Shown here piece after piece: positions 46,312 to 55,467 of a stretch of 64,000 bases of DNA (position 1 is the first letter of the stretch; each line of letters begins with the position of its first letter). Where the stretch lies: positions 1-64,000 of the forward strand of contig NZ_AJWX01000011.1 in assembly GCF_000263855.1 (NCBI RefSeq), read 5' to 3'. The position numbers and the translations under genes were made by a program. The notes beneath the pieces were generated by a model that worked only from the letters and a program-made list of their open reading frames with translations, did not search any database and was not told the origin of the DNA. Source of the stretch: Pseudomonas sp. M47T1. GTDB lineage: Bacteria > Pseudomonadota > Gammaproteobacteria > Pseudomonadales > Pseudomonadaceae.

Positions 46312-47928
46312 ATGACCGACAACCTGATTGAAATCCGCGACCTGACCGTGGCCTTTGGCGACCGCGAAGTGGTGCATGGCATCAACCTGGACATCCGCCG
46401 TGGCGAGTGCCTGGCGCTGGTAGGCGAGTCTGGCTCGGGCAAGTCCGTCACCGCCCACTCCATCCTCAGCCTGCTGCCCGCCAACAAGGTCCGCACTGCT
46501 GGCAGCATCCGTTTCAATGGCCAGGAACTGGTGCACAGCACCGAAAAGCAATTGCGCAGCCTGCGCGGCAACCGCATTGCCATGATTTTCCAGGAGCCGA
46601 TGACTTCACTCAACCCGCTGCACACGGTGGAAAAGCAGGTCGGCGAAGTGTTGGCCGTGCACAAGGGCCTGAGCGGCCGTGCCGCCCGCGAGCGGGTGCT
46701 CGAACTGCTGGAACTGGTGGGCATCACCGAGCCGGCCAAGCGCCTGAAGGCCTACCCGCACCAACTGTCCGGCGGCCAGCGCCAGCGCATCATGATCGCC
46801 ATGGCCCTGGCCAACGAGCCAGACCTGCTGATTGCCGACGAGCCCACCACGGCGCTGGACGTGACCGTGCAACAGAAGATCCTTGAGCTGCTGCGCTCGT
46901 TGCAGGCGCGGCTGGGCATGTCGCTGCTGCTGATTAGCCACGACCTCAACCTGGTGCGCCAGATCGCCCAGCGTGTGTGCGTGATGCGCGGTGGCGAGAT
47001 CGTCGAGCACGCTGATTGCGAAACCCTGTTCCAGCGGCCCACCCACCCCTACAGTAAACTGCTGATCGAGGCGGAACCCGATGGTCGCCCGGTGCCGGTG
47101 ATGTTCGACCAGTACCTGCTGTCGGTGGAAGATGTGCGCGTGTGGTTCCCGTTGCCCAAGCGCCTGTTCAGCAAAGAGCGCGAATACATCAAGGCGGTGG
47201 ACGGCGTCAGTTTCAACCTGCTCAAGGGCAAGACCCTGGGCATTGTCGGCGAATCGGGTTCGGGCAAATCCACCCTGGGCCAGGCCATTCTGCGCCTGGT
47301 GGACTGCCAGGGCAGCATTCGCCTGGGCAACAAGGAACTCACCCTGTACAGCCAGCGCCTGATGCGCCCCTTGCGCCGGCAAATGCAGATCGTCTTCCAG
47401 GACCCGTTCGCGGCGCTCAGCCCGCGCATGTCAGTGCAGCAGATCATCGCCGAAGGCCTGGAAACCCACGGCATCGGCAACCGCGCCGAACAGGAAGCCG
47501 CGGTGATTCGCGTGCTGGGCGAAGTGGGCCTGGACCCCGACACCCGCCACCGCTACCCCCACGAATTCTCCGGCGGCCAGCGCCAACGCATCGCCATCGC
47601 CCGCGCGCTGGTGCTGGAGCCGGCACTGATCCTGCTGGACGAACCCACCTCGGCGCTGGACCGCACCGTGCAGAAACAGATCATCGAACTGCTGCGCAGC
47701 TTGCAACTGCGCCATGGCCTGACCTACCTGTTCATCAGCCACGACCTGGCGGTGGTGCACGCCCTGGCCCACGACCTGATGGTGATCAAGCATGGCCGCG
47801 TGGTGGAACAAGGCCCGGCCCGGCGCGTGTTCGCCGACCCGCAGCATGGGTATACCCAGGAGCTGCTGAAAGCGTCGGGGCTGATGCTGGGCGGTGGGCG
47901 TGCGGCGCAAGCCAAGGCGTTGTGTTGA
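46312..47928 (+). CDS. yejF: YejF-like ABC transporter ATPase (two nucleotide-binding domains)
   Basis: 538 residues with two complete ABC ATPase domains in tandem. Domain 1 has Walker [12 protein letters not shown], signature [12 protein letters not shown] and Walker [14 protein letters not shown]. Domain 2 has [24 protein letters not shown] and [12 protein letters not shown]. Both H-loops (SHDL) are present. It hydrolyses ATP to drive YejABE peptide uptake. Its ATG is two bases after the yejE stop; no clear terminator follows. Confidence 0.94.
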   Translation: MTDNLIEIRDLTVAFGDREVVHGINLDIRRGECLALVGESGSGKSVTAHSILSLLPANKVRTAGSIRFNGQELVHSTEKQLRSLRGNRIAMIFQEPMTSLNPLHTVEKQVGEVLAVHKGLSGRAARERVLELLELVGITEPAKRLKAYPHQLSGGQRQRIMIAMALANEPDLLIADEPTTALDVTVQQKILELLRSLQARLGMSLLLISHDLNLVRQIAQRVCVMRGGEIVEHADCETLFQRPTHPYSKLLIEAEPDGRPVPVMFDQYLLSVEDVRVWFPLPKRLFSKEREYIKAVDGVSFNLLKGKTLGIVGESGSGKSTLGQAILRLVDCQGSIRLGNKELTLYSQRLMRPLRRQMQIVFQDPFAALSPRMSVQQIIAEGLETHGIGNRAEQEAAVIRVLGEVGLDPDTRHRYPHEFSGGQRQRIAIARALVLEPALILLDEPTSALDRTVQKQIIELLRSLQLRHGLTYLFISHDLAVVHALAHDLMVIKHGRVVEQGPARRVFADPQHGYTQELLKASGLMLGGGRAAQAKALC

Positions 47929-48089
47929 GGCCGCGCTTAACTGACAAACCACGCCGCAGGCTGCGACAAGTTCCGCAGGACCTTCGGCGGTGTCGCGTGG
48001 AACCGGGTCGCTGATTTCCACCCAGTCCTGGCGATAGCCCTGCATGCGATCAGCCTGGCCGGTGAGCTCGCAGCTATATAGCGATGAGC

Positions 48090-48512
48090 CTACGCCTTGA
48101 CTGCCATAGGCACATCAAACACTCGATCAAACCCCCACTGAAACACCAGCGCATAGACAAAGAAAAACGCAAACAGACCCAAGTCCGTCACCAGCGCCTG
48201 CCACAGGCTGATGCCCAGCCACACGGCCACCAAGGGTGTGAGCAGCAGGGTCAGGCCGCCTTCAAAGCCCAGGGCGTGCAGCATACGCCGCCACGGCGTG
48301 CGGGTGGGGTTGGGTTGGCGGCGTTCCCAGCGCTCGAACGCGATGTTGAACAACAGGTTCCAGGCCAGTGCGATCAGGCTGATGACCAGCGCCAGCGCCG
48401 TGGAGTAGCCGAGCCCTTGCTGGAACAGCATGTCCAGCAGCGGCCCGACACATAGCACGGCGATGCCTTCATAGAGAACAGCTTGGGTAATTCGACGGGA
48501 CATGCCTTGCAT
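48090..48512 (-). CDS. PACE-family efflux protein (AceI-like)
   Basis: 140 residues with four membrane helices in two repeated halves, the architecture of proteobacterial antimicrobial compound efflux proteins. The conserved acidic residue in helix 1 is in RRITQAVLYEGIAVL, and helix 3 shows the matching LHALGFEGGLTLL. Substrates of the family are biocides such as chlorhexidine and possibly polyamines. The start at 48512 has GAGG upstream; 48503 is an alternative. The LysR gene at 49061, facing the other way across a small gene, may control it. Confidence 0.88.
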   Translation of the reverse strand: MQGMSRRITQAVLYEGIAVLCVGPLLDMLFQQGLGYSTALALVISLIALAWNLLFNIAFERWERRQPNPTRTPWRRMLHALGFEGGLTLLLTPLVAVWLGISLWQALVTDLGLFAFFFVYALVFQWGFDRVFDVPMAVKA

Positions 48513-48788
48513 GACAACCTCAAGGGCGACGGTGGGAGCTCAGGGTAAGGCGGCGCCCGGGCTGCTTCAAACCAGCGCTTGTAAGCCAGCCTCAATTTAT
48601 TTCAACCGTGTTACGGAGCGGCACAATGGCTTTTATTGAACGCTCAGTTATTGCTAGCCAAAAATACACAAAATCTAGCAAAACCCGGGAAACAGCCAAA
48701 AGGCCCGTTCCAGACAGCTTTTGATACATTTGACGGCTCCGGAGAATAGGCTAATATCGCCGCACTTTTACTGCCGATGGCTTTACGG

Positions 48789-48953
48789 ATGAAGATCAAG
48801 ATCGAAAAAAACAACAACGACAGCACCTGCCTTGTCTGGCTGAACGATGACCCGGTGACCTTCCGCAACGAGGAGGAAGCCCAGGCCTACGTCGACCAGT
48901 TGACCGCGCGCCTTGAAGCCGTGCCGGTGATGCAGCCCGACGCCCACGACTGA
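48789..48953 (+). CDS. Small protein of unknown function (54 residues)
   Basis: MKIKIEKNNNDSTCLVWLND begins a compact 54-residue acidic protein (FRNEEEAQAYVDQLTARLEAV) with normal Pseudomonas codon use in its second half. It has no signal peptide or membrane helix. The ATG lies downstream of an AT-rich likely promoter (48600-48770), but its ribosome site is weak. Such small cytosolic proteins are common in Pseudomonas; I cannot assign a role. Confidence 0.55.
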   Translation: MKIKIEKNNNDSTCLVWLNDDPVTFRNEEEAQAYVDQLTARLEAVPVMQPDAHD

Positions 48954-49060
48954 GCCGCTCCTTCCCCGGCCCTGGAACATCCGCTACCGGGGCACCTTGA
49001 CGAATGCACTTGGCTTGCGCTTCATAGGCGGCGATCCCGCCCCCGAATCGAGAGCCGAGC

Positions 49061-49954
49061 GTGTTTGCCAAATTGCCCCTGACTGCCCTGCGCACCTTTG
49101 AATCCGCCGCTCGCCTGGGCAGTTTCAAGGCAGCCGCCGATGAACTGGCGGTCACGCCCGCCGCGGTGTCGCATCAGGTCAAGACCCTGGAACAGACCGT
49201 TGGCGTGCTGCTGTTCGAGCGCACCGGCCAGGGCGTGCGCCTGACTGACATCGGCCAACAACTGCAACACAAGGTGCATGGCGCCTTACGTGAACTGCTG
49301 GGCAGTGTGCACGCGCTTGCGCCCATTCAAGATAGCCAACAATTGACCCTGAGCACCACGGCGGCGTTTGCCAGCCTGTGGCTGATACCGCGCCTGGGTG
49401 ATTTTCATCGCCGCTACCCGGATATTCACGTGCGAGTGGAAACCGATAACCACGTGGTGGATTTGCAGCGCGACGGCGCGATCCACCTGGCGCTGCGGGC
49501 GGTGATTCATCCTGACCCAGGCCTGTATCAGGTCGAGCTGCTGGACGAGTTCATGGGCGTGTACTCACAGCCGGGTTGGGAGATTGCCGAGCAGGGGCCG
49601 CTGGAGTTGATCAGCGTACCTTGGCAGTCACAGACGCCCCTGGTGGTGGACTGGCCCACCTGGTGCGCCCGGGCCGGGCACCAAGACTGGCCCGGCCGGG
49701 CACGCCTGCGCCAGTACGATGATGAGCATTACGCCTTGCAGGCGGCCATTGCCGGCCATGGCCTGGTATTGGCCAGCAGCGTGCTGGTGGCCGACAGCGT
49801 GGCCCGCGGGCTGTTGCAGGCCTACCGCGCCGAGGTGCGCTTGAACGCGGCGACCTACTGCGCGGTGTGCGTGCCCGGTCATGAACGGCGCACGCCGGTG
49901 CGTGAGTTCATTGCGTGGTTGCAGGAACAGGCGTTGTCGATGCCACGCCACTGA
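49061..49954 (+). CDS. LysR-family transcriptional regulator (GcvA-like)
   Basis: 297 residues from a GTG start with GAGCCGAG upstream. The helix-turn-helix LTALRTFESAARLGSFKAAADELAVTPAAVSHQVKTLE is of the GcvA/AmpR subgroup; the effector domain has STTAAFASLWLIPRLGDFHRRYPDI. It faces the PACE gene across the small gene at 48789, an arrangement like AceR-AceI, but regulation is inferred only from position. Confidence 0.9.
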   Translation: MFAKLPLTALRTFESAARLGSFKAAADELAVTPAAVSHQVKTLEQTVGVLLFERTGQGVRLTDIGQQLQHKVHGALRELLGSVHALAPIQDSQQLTLSTTAAFASLWLIPRLGDFHRRYPDIHVRVETDNHVVDLQRDGAIHLALRAVIHPDPGLYQVELLDEFMGVYSQPGWEIAEQGPLELISVPWQSQTPLVVDWPTWCARAGHQDWPGRARLRQYDDEHYALQAAIAGHGLVLASSVLVADSVARGLLQAYRAEVRLNAATYCAVCVPGHERRTPVREFIAWLQEQALSMPRH

Positions 49955-50008
49955 TGCCGCGCCATTTGGCGGCCGCGCGAGCCTCTGCAGCCGTCAAGCG
50001 GTGCCGCC

Positions 50009-50839
50009 TCAAAACCCGAACAGCGCGCCCGGCCCGTCGCACAGGATCGCCCGGCGCTGCGCGGCCCAGGGCACCAGGCTCTGGAACAGGGCGAACTCGC
50101 CGGCGTAGTCCACCTGCTGTTCGTGCTGGGTGTGCGGCCAGTCGCTGCCCCACATCAGCCGGTTGGCGCCAAAATGCTCGATCAGCAACGGCGCCGCGTC
50201 GTGGGCGAAGGACAGGTTTTCGGTGTGGGTGCCGCCCAGGCGGTAGATGCCCGACAACTTGACCCAGGTGCGCCCGCCTTCGCTCAATTCCAGCAAACGC
50301 TGGAAGGTGGCGTGCCCGGTGCCGAAAGCAGCATGGGGGCGGCCGAAATGGTCGATGGCCACCTTGCAACCGTAGCGCTGCAAGGCCGCCCACAGGCTGG
50401 GAATGTCTTCGATCTGGCGGTGCAGTTCCACGTGCCAGCCCATGTCTGCCACGGCTTCAAGCAACGGCGCCCAAGTGGCCGAACCCAGGTCTGGCAGGGC
50501 CTGGCCCATCAGGTTCAGGCGAATGCCACACACGCCCAGTCGCGCCATGCGCTTGAGCTGCGAGTGGCTGACATCGGGCGCCACCACTGCCACGCCGCGC
50601 AGGTGCCCGGGCGCCGCCGCCAACGCCTTCAGCAAGTGGCTGTTGTCGGTACCCAGGAAGCTGGGCTGCACCAGCACGCCGTGGCTCAGGCCCTGGCTGC
50701 GCAGGTGCGCCAGCCAGTCAGCCAAGGTGGCGTCGTAGTCCGGGGTGTAGCGACGGCCGTCGGCAAAGTCGAGCTGGCGGTCGAACACATGGGCGTGGGC
50801 GTCAATGCCGAGGATAGGCGTGGGAGCGGTCAATGGCAT
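50009..50839 (-). CDS. Amidohydrolase (COG3618 lactonase/dicarboxylate hydrolase type)
   Basis: 276-residue TIM-barrel metal hydrolase. HAHVFD in ILGIDAHAHVFDRQ is the first metal site, with VELHRQIEDIPSLW, AIDHFGRPH and the terminal-strand motif LMWGSDWPHTQHE. Members open lactones such as 2-pyrone-4,6-dicarboxylate. I use the ATG at 50839. It is third in a gntR-MFS-hydrolase operon, 31 bp after the transporter stop, so it probably acts on the transported aromatic or sugar acid. Confidence 0.88.
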   Translation of the reverse strand: MPLTAPTPILGIDAHAHVFDRQLDFADGRRYTPDYDATLADWLAHLRSQGLSHGVLVQPSFLGTDNSHLLKALAAAPGHLRGVAVVAPDVSHSQLKRMARLGVCGIRLNLMGQALPDLGSATWAPLLEAVADMGWHVELHRQIEDIPSLWAALQRYGCKVAIDHFGRPHAAFGTGHATFQRLLELSEGGRTWVKLSGIYRLGGTHTENLSFAHDAAPLLIEHFGANRLMWGSDWPHTQHEQQVDYAGEFALFQSLVPWAAQRRAILCDGPGALFGF

Positions 50840-50870
50840 GCTGGCAGTCTGCGTGAAGTGATGTAAAAGG

Positions 50871-52160
50871 TCAGGCCCGTGACGGCTTGGCCACAGGTAC
50901 GGCCGGGGCGTGGTTGGACGCATCTACCGACAGGGTGCGGCCACGGGTTTCCGGCAGCGCCAGGGCAGCGATCACCGCCACCCCGTAGGCAATGCCGGCA
51001 TCGATACCGATGGCCGAGCCCAGCGACATGCTCTCGCTCATGTGGCCCACCATGAACGGAAACACCGCCGACAGCACACGGCCGAAGTTGTAGCAAAAGC
51101 CCACCCCGGCGCCGCGCACGTCGGCCGGGTACAGCTCGTTGAACAGCGAGCCCAGGCTGGCCGGAATACCGGCGGCGAAGAAGCCCAGGGGAAAGCCCAA
51201 AAACAGCATTTGCTGGTTGGTAAGCGGCAGGAACAGGTACGCCTGCACAGTCAACACACAGCATAGGGCGAAGAGAATGATGTTCTTGCGCCGGCCGATG
51301 CGGTCCACCAGGAAGCCGCTGGCCACGCAGCCACAGAAGAACGCCACGATGATCACCGCCAGGTAACCGCCCGACCCCAGCACCGATAGGTTGCGCTCGG
51401 TTTTCAGGAAGGTCGGCAGCCAGGTCATGACCGCGTGGTAGCCGCCATGGGCACCCAGGCCCAACAGGCCACCCAGCAGCGTTACGCGCAACAGTTCCGG
51501 GCGGAAGATGCCCGCCATGGAGGCGAACAGGCCCAAGGGGGTGGCATTGCGTTTCTGCTCGCGCAGGAAGCTGTCGGGTTCCTGCACACTGCGGCGCACG
51601 TAGATGATCAGCACCGCCGGCAACAGGCCTACCAGGAACATCACCCGCCAGGCGTATTCGGCCGGCACAAACGAATAGATCAGGGTGAACACGCCCACCG
51701 CCACGCCCCAGCCCACGGCCCAGGCGCTTTGCACCGTGCCCATGACCTTGCCGCGGTAGCGCGCCTGGATGGTCTCGGCCATCAGCACCGCGCCCGCCGC
51801 CCACTCACCGCCAATGCCGAAGCCTTGCAACGCCTTGACCACCAGCAACTGGCCAAAGTCGGTGACGAAGGCCGAGGCGAAGGTGAACAGGGAGAACCAC
51901 AGAATCATCCATTGCAGCGTACGTACCCGCCCGTAGCGGTCCGACAACGTACCCCCCAGCCAACCGCCCAGCGCCGAAGTGATCAGCGTGACACTGCTGA
52001 TCAGGCCCGCCTCGCCCTTGCTCAGGGCAAACGCGGCGATCAGTGCGGGAATGGCCAGGCCGAACATCTGCACTTCCAGCGCATCCAGGGCCCAGCCGCC
52101 GAAGCAGGCCCAGAAGGTCTTGCGCTCGCGCGCGGTGACGTCTCGATACCAGGTGAACAT
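50871..52160 (-). CDS. MFS transporter (aromatic acid:H+ symporter/ShiA type)
   Basis: 429 residues, 12 membrane helices. FGGWALDALEVQMFGLAIPAL is the AAHS-like opening with a membrane aspartate; the loop 2-3 motif is GGTLSDRYGRVRTLQW, and GFGIGGEWAAGAVLMAETI marks helix 4-5. It takes up an organic acid, substrate unknown. The ATG has AAGGATAAG upstream. It lies 26 bp after gntR and 31 bp before the amidohydrolase. Confidence 0.9.
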   Translation of the reverse strand: MFTWYRDVTARERKTFWACFGGWALDALEVQMFGLAIPALIAAFALSKGEAGLISSVTLITSALGGWLGGTLSDRYGRVRTLQWMILWFSLFTFASAFVTDFGQLLVVKALQGFGIGGEWAAGAVLMAETIQARYRGKVMGTVQSAWAVGWGVAVGVFTLIYSFVPAEYAWRVMFLVGLLPAVLIIYVRRSVQEPDSFLREQKRNATPLGLFASMAGIFRPELLRVTLLGGLLGLGAHGGYHAVMTWLPTFLKTERNLSVLGSGGYLAVIIVAFFCGCVASGFLVDRIGRRKNIILFALCCVLTVQAYLFLPLTNQQMLFLGFPLGFFAAGIPASLGSLFNELYPADVRGAGVGFCYNFGRVLSAVFPFMVGHMSESMSLGSAIGIDAGIAYGVAVIAALALPETRGRTLSVDASNHAPAVPVAKPSRA

Positions 52161-52186
52161 GGTTTCTTATCCTTATAAGGGGTGTT

Positions 52187-52918
52187 TCAACGGATTTCGA
52201 CGCTGTAGCGAAAGTGCCGGGCATGGCCCCAGGACCGTCTCCACTCCAGCGGCTGGCCGGCGTAGTTGCGCGCCAGGCGCTCGATCACCACCACCGGGCT
52301 GCCGGCGTCGACACGCAGCAGACGGGCGTGCACCTCGCTCACCGACTCGGCCGTCAGGGTTTCATCGGCCGCGGCAATCACTTGCCCGCACAGGCTTTCG
52401 TAGATGGGGTACAGCAGCGGGCCCTGGGCGTTGAGGTCGTGTTCGAGAATGGCGGCGAAAGGTTCGCGGGGCAGCCAGATTTCCTCCACCAGCAAGGGCT
52501 GGCCGTTCAACAGCCGCAGGCGCAACAGGCGGATGACCATGGCGTCGGGCTCAAGGGCCAGGGCCTGGCTGACCTGCGCGGGGGCACTCACAGCCTCGTT
52601 GGAGAGAATGCGACTTTCGGGTACCTGACGTGTGCCGTCGGCGTCCTGGAAGCGGAAGAATCGAAATAGCGAGGAGTGAAATTGCGGGCGCCGGACAAAG
52701 GTGCCCCGCCCTTGCTGGCGCTCCAGCAGAGACTCGCTCACCAGTTGGTCAATGGCCTTGCGCACAGTGCCGATGGACAGCCCGTACTCGGCGGCCAGGG
52801 CCGACTCAGTGGGAATCGCTTCGCCAGCCCCCCAGCGGTTGCGGGCTATCTGTTCGGCTAGCTGGTCACGCAGGCGCTGGTACAGCGGCAAGCGCTCATC
52901 ACTGGAAAGACTGTTCAT
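52187..52918 (-). CDS. GntR/HutC-family regulator
   Basis: 243 residues: N-terminal GntR winged helix (PLYQRLRDQLAEQIARNRWG, GEAIPTESALAAEYGLSIGTVRKAIDQLVSE, ERQQGRGTFV) and a C-terminal UTRA ligand domain (residues about 95-240). First gene of the operon with the MFS transporter and amidohydrolase, so a substrate-responsive autoregulator is likely. Upstream, TTAGTTA (52934-52940) and TTAGTCA (52942-52948) form an AT-rich direct repeat that could be its operator. Confidence 0.92.
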   Translation of the reverse strand: MNSLSSDERLPLYQRLRDQLAEQIARNRWGAGEAIPTESALAAEYGLSIGTVRKAIDQLVSESLLERQQGRGTFVRRPQFHSSLFRFFRFQDADGTRQVPESRILSNEAVSAPAQVSQALALEPDAMVIRLLRLRLLNGQPLLVEEIWLPREPFAAILEHDLNAQGPLLYPIYESLCGQVIAAADETLTAESVSEVHARLLRVDAGSPVVVIERLARNYAGQPLEWRRSWGHARHFRYSVEIR

Positions 52919-53086
52919 GGGAAGACTGCTCTTTTAGTTATTTAGTCATCTATATGAATTTCAGCACAGTATTGAACGCTATCGGAGCGCCGTCAATATG
53001 CCCTTCGTCAGCCCGGCTGCGCAGATGCCTGCCGGTGGGAAAGCCGTTATACTGGTTAACGATTCCAATAAAGGCAGCCGGACATC

Positions 53087-53548
53087 ATGGCCCTACCCAG
53101 CACGCCGCCCTCCTCCCCCGACACGCTGGACACCGGCGCGCTCGACGAACTGATTGGCTATGCCCTGCGTCGCGCGCAGATTCAGGTATTCCAGCATCTG
53201 GTCGAGCAGTTGAACGCCTATGACCTGCGCCCGGCACAATTCTCGGCCCTGGCCATCATTGCCCAGAACCCGGGGCCAACCCAGGCGGAACTGGCCAAGA
53301 GCCTGGCCATCGAGCCGCCGCAGGTGGTGCCCATGGTCAACAAACTGGAAGAACGCGGCCTGGCCCTGCGCGTACGCTGCAACCCGGACAAGCGTTCCTA
53401 TGGACTGTTCCTGAGCAAGGCCGGGGAGGCGCTGCTCAAGGAACTCAGAGAGGTGGCGGCGCGCAGTGACCAGGAGGCCACGGCGAACCTGAGTGCCCAG
53501 GAGCGTGGGCAGTTACTGGGGTTGTTGCGCAAGGTTTACCAGGGCTGA
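53087..53548 (+). CDS. MarR-family regulator, probable ferulate-gene repressor
   Basis: 153 residues with the winged helix LRPAQFSALAIIAQNPGPTQAELAKSLAIEPPQVVPMVNKLEERGL and wing RCNPDKRSYGLFLSKAG. MarR proteins (FerC/FerR-like) repress hydroxycinnamate genes and are released by the CoA thioester. It converges on fcs, 13 bp stop to stop. GGTTAACGATT at 53054-53064, just upstream, shares GTTAACnATT with a site before ech (57993-58002), consistent with one regulator acting at both. Confidence 0.85.
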   Translation: MALPSTPPSSPDTLDTGALDELIGYALRRAQIQVFQHLVEQLNAYDLRPAQFSALAIIAQNPGPTQAELAKSLAIEPPQVVPMVNKLEERGLALRVRCNPDKRSYGLFLSKAGEALLKELREVAARSDQEATANLSAQERGQLLGLLRKVYQG

Positions 53549-53561
53549 GCGGCTACAGCGG

Positions 53562-55406
53562 TTAGAGGGCCATCAACCTTTCACCCTGCCCGTCATACAA
53601 CCCATCAATCACCGCCGCCCGGCATTGCAACACCTGCCGCTGGTTGATCGAACCCTTGTCAGTGATTTCACCTCGGTCGATGGACGGCGGCTCTTGCGCA
53701 AGGCTGGCCCAATCGATGCGGCTGGCGCTGCCGGTGGCGTACTGGTTCAGGCGCTGTAGCAAACTGCCCAGCCAGTCCTGTACCGGCTGGGCGCCGAGCA
53801 CCTGGGCTACCGTGGCCCCCGAAGCCAGCCCGGCCAACTGCCGACATTCCTCCAGGCGCGGAAAAATCAGCAGCCCCAGGCGGTCACGGTCGGGCCCCAG
53901 TATCACCACATCATGCACGTACGGCGCCCCGTCGAGGATGACTCGCGTGCGCAGCGGCCCGACACTGACAAATACGCCAGACGATAACTTGAAGTCCTCG
54001 GCAATGCGCCCATCGAACATCAGGCCCAGTTGCGGGTTGCCGGGGTCGGCCAGCCGTACCGCATCGCCCGAGCAATAGAAACCCTGCTCGTCGAACGCCT
54101 CCAGGCTCTGCTGGGGCGAGCGCCAATAGCCGGGCATCACGTGAGGGCCGCGAAAGCGCACTTCCAGCTTGCCGTCGCGGGGCACCAGCTTGACCTCGCA
54201 GCCCGGCGCCGGCAGGCCCACGTAGCCGGCCACCGACAAGGGCCCGGTGGTGAAGGTGCAGGACGGTGAGGTCTCGGTCATGCCCAGCCCCGCCATCATG
54301 CGGATGCGCTCGCCGCAGTGTGCCACCGACACCTGTTCCAAACGGTCCCACACCGATTGCGACAGCCCTGCGCCGGCGAAGAAAAACAGCTTCATGTTTT
54401 TGAAGAACTGCTCGCGCAGGTCAGCGTCGCGCTCCAGCTGGCTGACCAGCTCTTCCCAGCCCTTGGGCACCGTGAGGTAGGCCGTGGGCGAGATCTCGCC
54501 GAGGTTGCGCAGGGTCTCGCCAAACAGGAGCGGCGTGGGCTTGCCGTCGTCGATGTACAGGGTGCCGCCGTTATACAGCACGATGCCAACGTTGTGGCTG
54601 CCACCAAAGGTATGGTTCCACGGCAACCAGTCCACCAGCACCGGCGGCTGCTCGGCAAACTCGGGAAAGGTCTGCAACAGCATCTGCTGGTTGGCGCAAA
54701 GCATGCGTTGGGTGGTGACCACGCCCTTGGGCATTTTCGTGGAGCCGGAGGTAAACAGGAATTTGGCGATGCAGTCGGCCGTCAGCGCCTGGAAGGCCGC
54801 GTCGGCGGGGGTCGCGTCCCCGGGCGCGAGCAGTTCGCTGAAGGCTTGGCAGGCACGCCCCGGCAGTACCCCTGCGCCCATGATCAACGGCACATTGGCC
54901 GGTACCACGGCCTCGATGGCGGCGCTGAACGTGGTGTCTGCGGCAAACACCAGCCCGGGCGTCAGGGTGTCGATGATGTGGCGCAGCTTGCCGAAGTCTT
55001 TCGACATCAGCGAATAGGCCGGCGACACCGGGCAATAGGGAATGCCGGCGTACAGCGCGGCGCAGGTCAGTTGCAGATGCTCAAGGTCGTTGCCCGACAG
55101 GATGACCAGTGGCCGCTCGGCACTGAGGTTCATGCCCAGCAAGTGCGTGGCGATGTGCCGGGTGCGCACGAGCATGTCGGCGTAGCTGATGCGCTGCCAC
55201 TGACCGTCGACGCCACGGCGGGCGGCGAACGTCTGCTGCGGGCGCGTGTGCGCCCAGTGCAGTAGGCGCTCCATCAGGCGCTGCGGGTGGGCTTGCAACG
55301 GTTCCAGGGCGCGCATGTGCAGCACGCCCTGCACTTCATCGACCTGCATCTGCGGGTGGCCGATGTTCACGGCGCGCCAGGGCGCGCTCTGCGTTGAACG
55401 ATTCAC
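53562..55406 (-). CDS. fcs: Feruloyl-CoA synthase
   Basis: 614-residue adenylate-forming enzyme that activates ferulate, p-coumarate or caffeate to CoA esters. The AMP-binding P-loop is FLFTSGSTKMPKGVVTTQRM; VDWLPWNHTFGGSHNVGIV, MMAGLGMTETSPS, YCSGDAVRLADP and the RIAEDFKLSSGVFVSVGPLR lysine region follow. The N-terminal VLHMRALEPLQAHPQRLMERLLHWA is typical of Fcs. It is downstream of vdh and ech on the same strand, completing ferulate to vanillate. Confidence 0.92.
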   Translation of the reverse strand: MNRSTQSAPWRAVNIGHPQMQVDEVQGVLHMRALEPLQAHPQRLMERLLHWAHTRPQQTFAARRGVDGQWQRISYADMLVRTRHIATHLLGMNLSAERPLVILSGNDLEHLQLTCAALYAGIPYCPVSPAYSLMSKDFGKLRHIIDTLTPGLVFAADTTFSAAIEAVVPANVPLIMGAGVLPGRACQAFSELLAPGDATPADAAFQALTADCIAKFLFTSGSTKMPKGVVTTQRMLCANQQMLLQTFPEFAEQPPVLVDWLPWNHTFGGSHNVGIVLYNGGTLYIDDGKPTPLLFGETLRNLGEISPTAYLTVPKGWEELVSQLERDADLREQFFKNMKLFFFAGAGLSQSVWDRLEQVSVAHCGERIRMMAGLGMTETSPSCTFTTGPLSVAGYVGLPAPGCEVKLVPRDGKLEVRFRGPHVMPGYWRSPQQSLEAFDEQGFYCSGDAVRLADPGNPQLGLMFDGRIAEDFKLSSGVFVSVGPLRTRVILDGAPYVHDVVILGPDRDRLGLLIFPRLEECRQLAGLASGATVAQVLGAQPVQDWLGSLLQRLNQYATGSASRIDWASLAQEPPSIDRGEITDKGSINQRQVLQCRAAVIDGLYDGQGERLMAL

Positions 55407-55467
55407 GTGGTATCCCTCTGCCGGGCCTGGGGCCTGTTGTTATTGGAAGCAGGTAGATCGAGGTACG

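Noticed and set aside
47945..48063. Minus-strand protein-like segment MQGYRQDWVEISDPVPRD
   Set aside because: It has no start site or stop of its own and runs on antisense into yejF. It may be a gene remnant, but I cannot support a feature.
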